The position numbers and the translations under genes are program-made. 36,592 nt of DNA from Chitinophagaceae bacterium (GTDB lineage: Bacteria; Bacteroidota; Bacteroidia; Chitinophagales; Chitinophagaceae), in the NCBI GenBank assembly GCA_028288585.1, contig JAQBNL010000074.1, positions 1-36,592 of the forward strand, given 5' to 3'. This document shows, one piece after another, positions 34,227 to 36,592 of the stretch; position 1 is the first letter of the stretch, and each line of letters begins with the position of its first letter. The notes under the pieces are model-generated. The model ran no database searches. It was not told where the DNA came from and saw only the letters and a program-made list of their open reading frames with translations.

Positions 34227-34942
34227 TAACTAAAAGTTGATAATTGTTGTAATGTTATTTTGCCTTCGTAGATAGCTTTGCCAATGATGGCTCCGCCACA
34301 ACCAATATTTTTTATTGCTCTTACATCTTCTATTTTACTTACACCACCGCTTGCAATTAAATTTATTGAAGGAAATTGTGAAATAATTGTTTTATAGAGA
34401 TCAATAGATGGACCCTGCATTGCACCATCTTTTGAAATATCAGTACAAAAAATATTTTGAGCGCCTATCGCCAGCATCTTCCCGATAAATTCAAAAATAG
34501 TAATCCCCCCATCCTCTATCCATCCGCTGATCTTTATTTTCTCCTCTAATACATCAGCGCCAATTAAAATTTTATCGGCGCCAAATTCAAGTAACCATTC
34601 TTCTACAACTTCGGGCTTTCTTACTGCAATACTTCCTAATGTTACAATAGAAGCGCCTGCATTAAAAACACTGCTTACGTCTTCTATGCTTTTTATTCCT
34701 CCTCCAAAATCAATTACCAGCTTTGTATTAGATGCAATTGATTCCAATACTTTTAAATTCTTAATACTTCCTGCTTTTGCTCCATCCAGGTCAACGATGT
34801 GTAGCCGTTGTAAACCTGCTTCCTCAAAGGTTTTAGCTGCGGTTAAAGGATCTTCATGGTAAATTTTCTGTTGTGCAAAGTCACCTTTGGTAAGCCTTAC
34901 ACACTTACCATCTATTATATCTATCGCAGGAATGATTTGCAC
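34226..34942 (-). CDS. hisA: ProFAR isomerase
   Basis: The 238-aa TIM barrel catalyses the Amadori rearrangement of ProFAR to PRFAR in histidine synthesis. Catalytic acid/base residues Asp8 ([15 protein letters not shown]) and Asp130 ([11 protein letters not shown]) are present, together with [17 protein letters not shown] and ASGGVS loops. The start is GTG (34940-34942), giving the standard MQIIPAIDI start. It overlaps hisH by one base through TAGTG. Half-barrel similarity to HisF is as expected. Length is normal (about 240 aa). Confidence 0.97.
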   Translation of the reverse strand: MQIIPAIDIIDGKCVRLTKGDFAQQKIYHEDPLTAAKTFEEAGLQRLHIVDLDGAKAGSIKNLKVLESIASNTKLVIDFGGGIKSIEDVSSVFNAGASIVTLGSIAVRKPEVVEEWLLEFGADKILIGADVLEEKIKISGWIEDGGITIFEFIGKMLAIGAQNIFCTDISKDGAMQGPSIDLYKTIISQFPSINLIASGGVSKIEDVRAIKNIGCGGAIIGKAIYEGKITLQQLSTFS

Positions 34943-35535
34943 TATTTTAAATTTAAAAAGTTCAACAAAATTTTATCTCCAACTTCCGCCGATTTCTCCG
35001 TATGAAATTGTACTCCGTAAAAATTATCTTTTTGAATAACAGCGCTGTAAGGGAAAATATAATCAGTGGTTGCAATTGTTTCCTTCCCGATCTCTGCATA
35101 ATAGCTATGCACATAGTAAACAAATGAATCTTCCTTTACATCTTCAAAAAGAGGGGATGATAAATTATAAATATTATTCCATCCCATTTGAGGAATTTTA
35201 AAATTATTTTTTTCAGAAACAAACTTCTTTACGTTTAAATCTATGATACCTAAACCTGTTGTATCATTTTCTTCGGAATGATTACATAATAACTGCATGC
35301 CAACACAAATACCCAATACAGGCTGGCTAAGCTGTTTGATCAGCTCATCTAATTTCTTTTCCTTCAAACTTTGCATTGCAGAATAAGCATTTCCAACGCC
35401 AGGGAAAATTACTTTGTCAGCGTTCTTAATTTCATTATGGTCATCTGTTACAACAGCGCTGTATCCTAAACGCTCCAAGGCATACTGTACACTTTGAACA
35501 TTACCTGCATTATATTTTATGATCGCAATATTCAT
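34942..35535 (-). CDS. hisH: Imidazole glycerol phosphate synthase, glutamine amidotransferase subunit
   Basis: The 197-aa class I glutaminase supplies ammonia to HisF. The catalytic triad is visible: Cys77 in LGICVGMQLL, and His178 and Glu180 in VQFHTEKS. The N-terminal IIKYNAGNVQSV and the oxyanion region FPGVGNA are typical. Length is normal (E. coli 196 aa). Its ATG (35533-35535) overlaps the hisB stop by one base as TAATG on the coding strand, so translation re-initiation is likely. Confidence 0.97.
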   Translation of the reverse strand: MNIAIIKYNAGNVQSVQYALERLGYSAVVTDDHNEIKNADKVIFPGVGNAYSAMQSLKEKKLDELIKQLSQPVLGICVGMQLLCNHSEENDTTGLGIIDLNVKKFVSEKNNFKIPQMGWNNIYNLSSPLFEDVKEDSFVYYVHSYYAEIGKETIATTDYIFPYSAVIQKDNFYGVQFHTEKSAEVGDKILLNFLNLK

Positions 35536-36592
35536 TACAAAACTCCTTTGGTTGACGGCAGTGTATTATTATTTATATCTCTTTTCACTGCCATTTTAAT
35601 TGCTTTTGCAAATGCTTTAAAAATAGATTCTATTTTATGATGTTCATTTGTTCCTTCAGCTTTTATATTGAGATTACATTTTGCCGCGTCGCTGAATGAT
35701 TTAAAAAAATGATAGAACATTTCCGTTGGCATCTCTCCTATCTTTTCTCTTTTAAATTCAGCTTCCCAAACCAGCCAGCTTCTTCCACCAAAATCCAAAG
35801 CAACCTGAGCAAGACAATCATCCATTGGCAATAAAAAGCCATAACGCTCTATTCCTCTTTTATCTCCCAAAGCCTTTGCTATGGCTTCGCCCAAAGCAAT
35901 CCCAACGTCTTCAATTGTATGATGTTCATCAATGTGCAGATCACCTTTACACTGAATATCCAGGTCAATATTTCCATGCTTTGCAATTTGCTCCAGCATA
36001 TGATCAAAAAAAGAAAGTCCTGTTTTTACATCAGCTTTCCCTGTTCCATCTAAATTTACTTCAAGAGCAATTTTAGTTTCATTGGTATTACGCTCATGAA
36101 AAACTTTGCGTAAAGGAAGTTTTAGAAATTCGTATATCTCTTTCCAATGAATTGTTTGCAATGCAATCGTTTCTCCAAGTTCATCGGTTGATTCCTTAAT
36201 TTCTGCAGCGCCCAGGTTATCATTATTATTTAACCAAAGTGCTTTACAGCCAAGATTTTTTGCAAGCAAAACATCTGTAATGCGATCGCCAATAACAAAA
36301 GAATTTTGGATATCGTAATTTTCATTGTTCAGATATTCAACCAACATTCCTGTTCCCGGTTTCCTGGTAGGTGCATTATCTGCGGGGAAAGTGCGGTCAA
36401 TAAATACTTTATCAAAATAGATATCCTCGTTCTCCAGGCTCTTCATAATAAAATCATGCACCGGCCAAAAAGTATTTTCAGGAAATGATTCAGTGCCAAG
36501 CCCATCCTGGTTTGTAACCATTACCAATTCATAATCCAGCTCTTTGGCGATTTTCGTCATGTATTCGAACATATTTTTATAAAACTCCAGCT
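35535..36592 (-). CDS. hisB: Bifunctional histidinol-phosphatase / IGP dehydratase, 5' end missing
   Basis: The frame is open to the window edge, so the gene is partial at its 5' end. The ATG at 36570-36572 is internal, since LEFYKN continues upstream as in full-length HisB. The HAD phosphatase half shows [16 protein letters not shown] and [14 protein letters not shown]. Its DxD nucleophile lies outside the window. The C-terminal IGPD half (from about [13 protein letters not shown]) has metal-binding [10 protein letters not shown] and NEHHKIE motifs and the usual [14 protein letters not shown]. The zinc-loop Cys and His of E. coli HisB (CPHLPADECDCRKP) are replaced by [14 protein letters not shown], so the phosphatase probably lacks that zinc. 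hisG, hisD and hisC are expected upstream. Confidence 0.95.
   Translation of the reverse strand, partial: LEFYKNMFEYMTKIAKELDYELVMVTNQDGLGTESFPENTFWPVHDFIMKSLENEDIYFDKVFIDRTFPADNAPTRKPGTGMLVEYLNNENYDIQNSFVIGDRITDVLLAKNLGCKALWLNNNDNLGAAEIKESTDELGETIALQTIHWKEIYEFLKLPLRKVFHERNTNETKIALEVNLDGTGKADVKTGLSFFDHMLEQIAKHGNIDLDIQCKGDLHIDEHHTIEDVGIALGEAIAKALGDKRGIERYGFLLPMDDCLAQVALDFGGRSWLVWEAEFKREKIGEMPTEMFYHFFKSFSDAAKCNLNIKAEGTNEHHKIESIFKAFAKAIKMAVKRDINNNTLPSTKGVL

Overview
The window is AT-rich, densely coded DNA from a member of the Bacteroidota. The best guess is a Chitinophagaceae-like aerobe. Three things support this: a type IX secretion sortase-like protein (PorU family) paired with a PorV/PorQ-family barrel, repeated TAnnTTTG-type -7 promoter boxes typical of the phylum, and Bacteroidota-style proteins such as HscA, HisB and a short LeuA. 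The species cannot be read from the sequence.

Layout. 1-5963 is a mixed envelope and housekeeping block. It holds the tail of a family 2 glycosyltransferase, a SAM methyltransferase, a YfhO-like membrane protein, the Fe-S chaperone HscA and an acyltransferase-3 membrane protein. 5979-12151 (minus strand) carries a porV-like gene followed by a very large porU-like gene. 12484-13770 is tyrS. The 341-base gap after tyrS is not empty: it has a promoter-like element, a 16-bp long-range stem enclosing about 126 nt, a U-tract, and then a second intrinsic terminator. I read this as an unannotated structured small RNA, possibly 6S-like. 14112-15659 (minus) is an unrecognised helical protein.

15910-32866 is a colinear 13-gene run: leuA-leuC-leuD-leuB-ilvE-ilvD-ilvB-ilvN-ilvC-ilvA-thrA-thrB-thrC. 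Together these genes encode most of the route from aspartate to threonine (asd is absent here), threonine to 2-oxobutyrate, and the shared steps to isoleucine, valine and leucine. A short Leu/Ile-rich reading frame ending in a hairpin precedes leuA and could be an attenuator. Facing it, 32869-36592 (minus) is the distal part of a histidine operon, hisB-hisH-hisA-hisF-hisIE, with every junction overlapping by 1 or 4 bases. hisB is cut by the window edge.

Repeats. The thrB-thrC gap contains GC-rich palindromes resembling a REP-type element. Three biosynthetic genes (leuB, ilvC, ilvA) carry short palindromes inside non-conserved terminal extensions of their proteins. The ilvN-ilvC gap contains an imperfect direct duplication.
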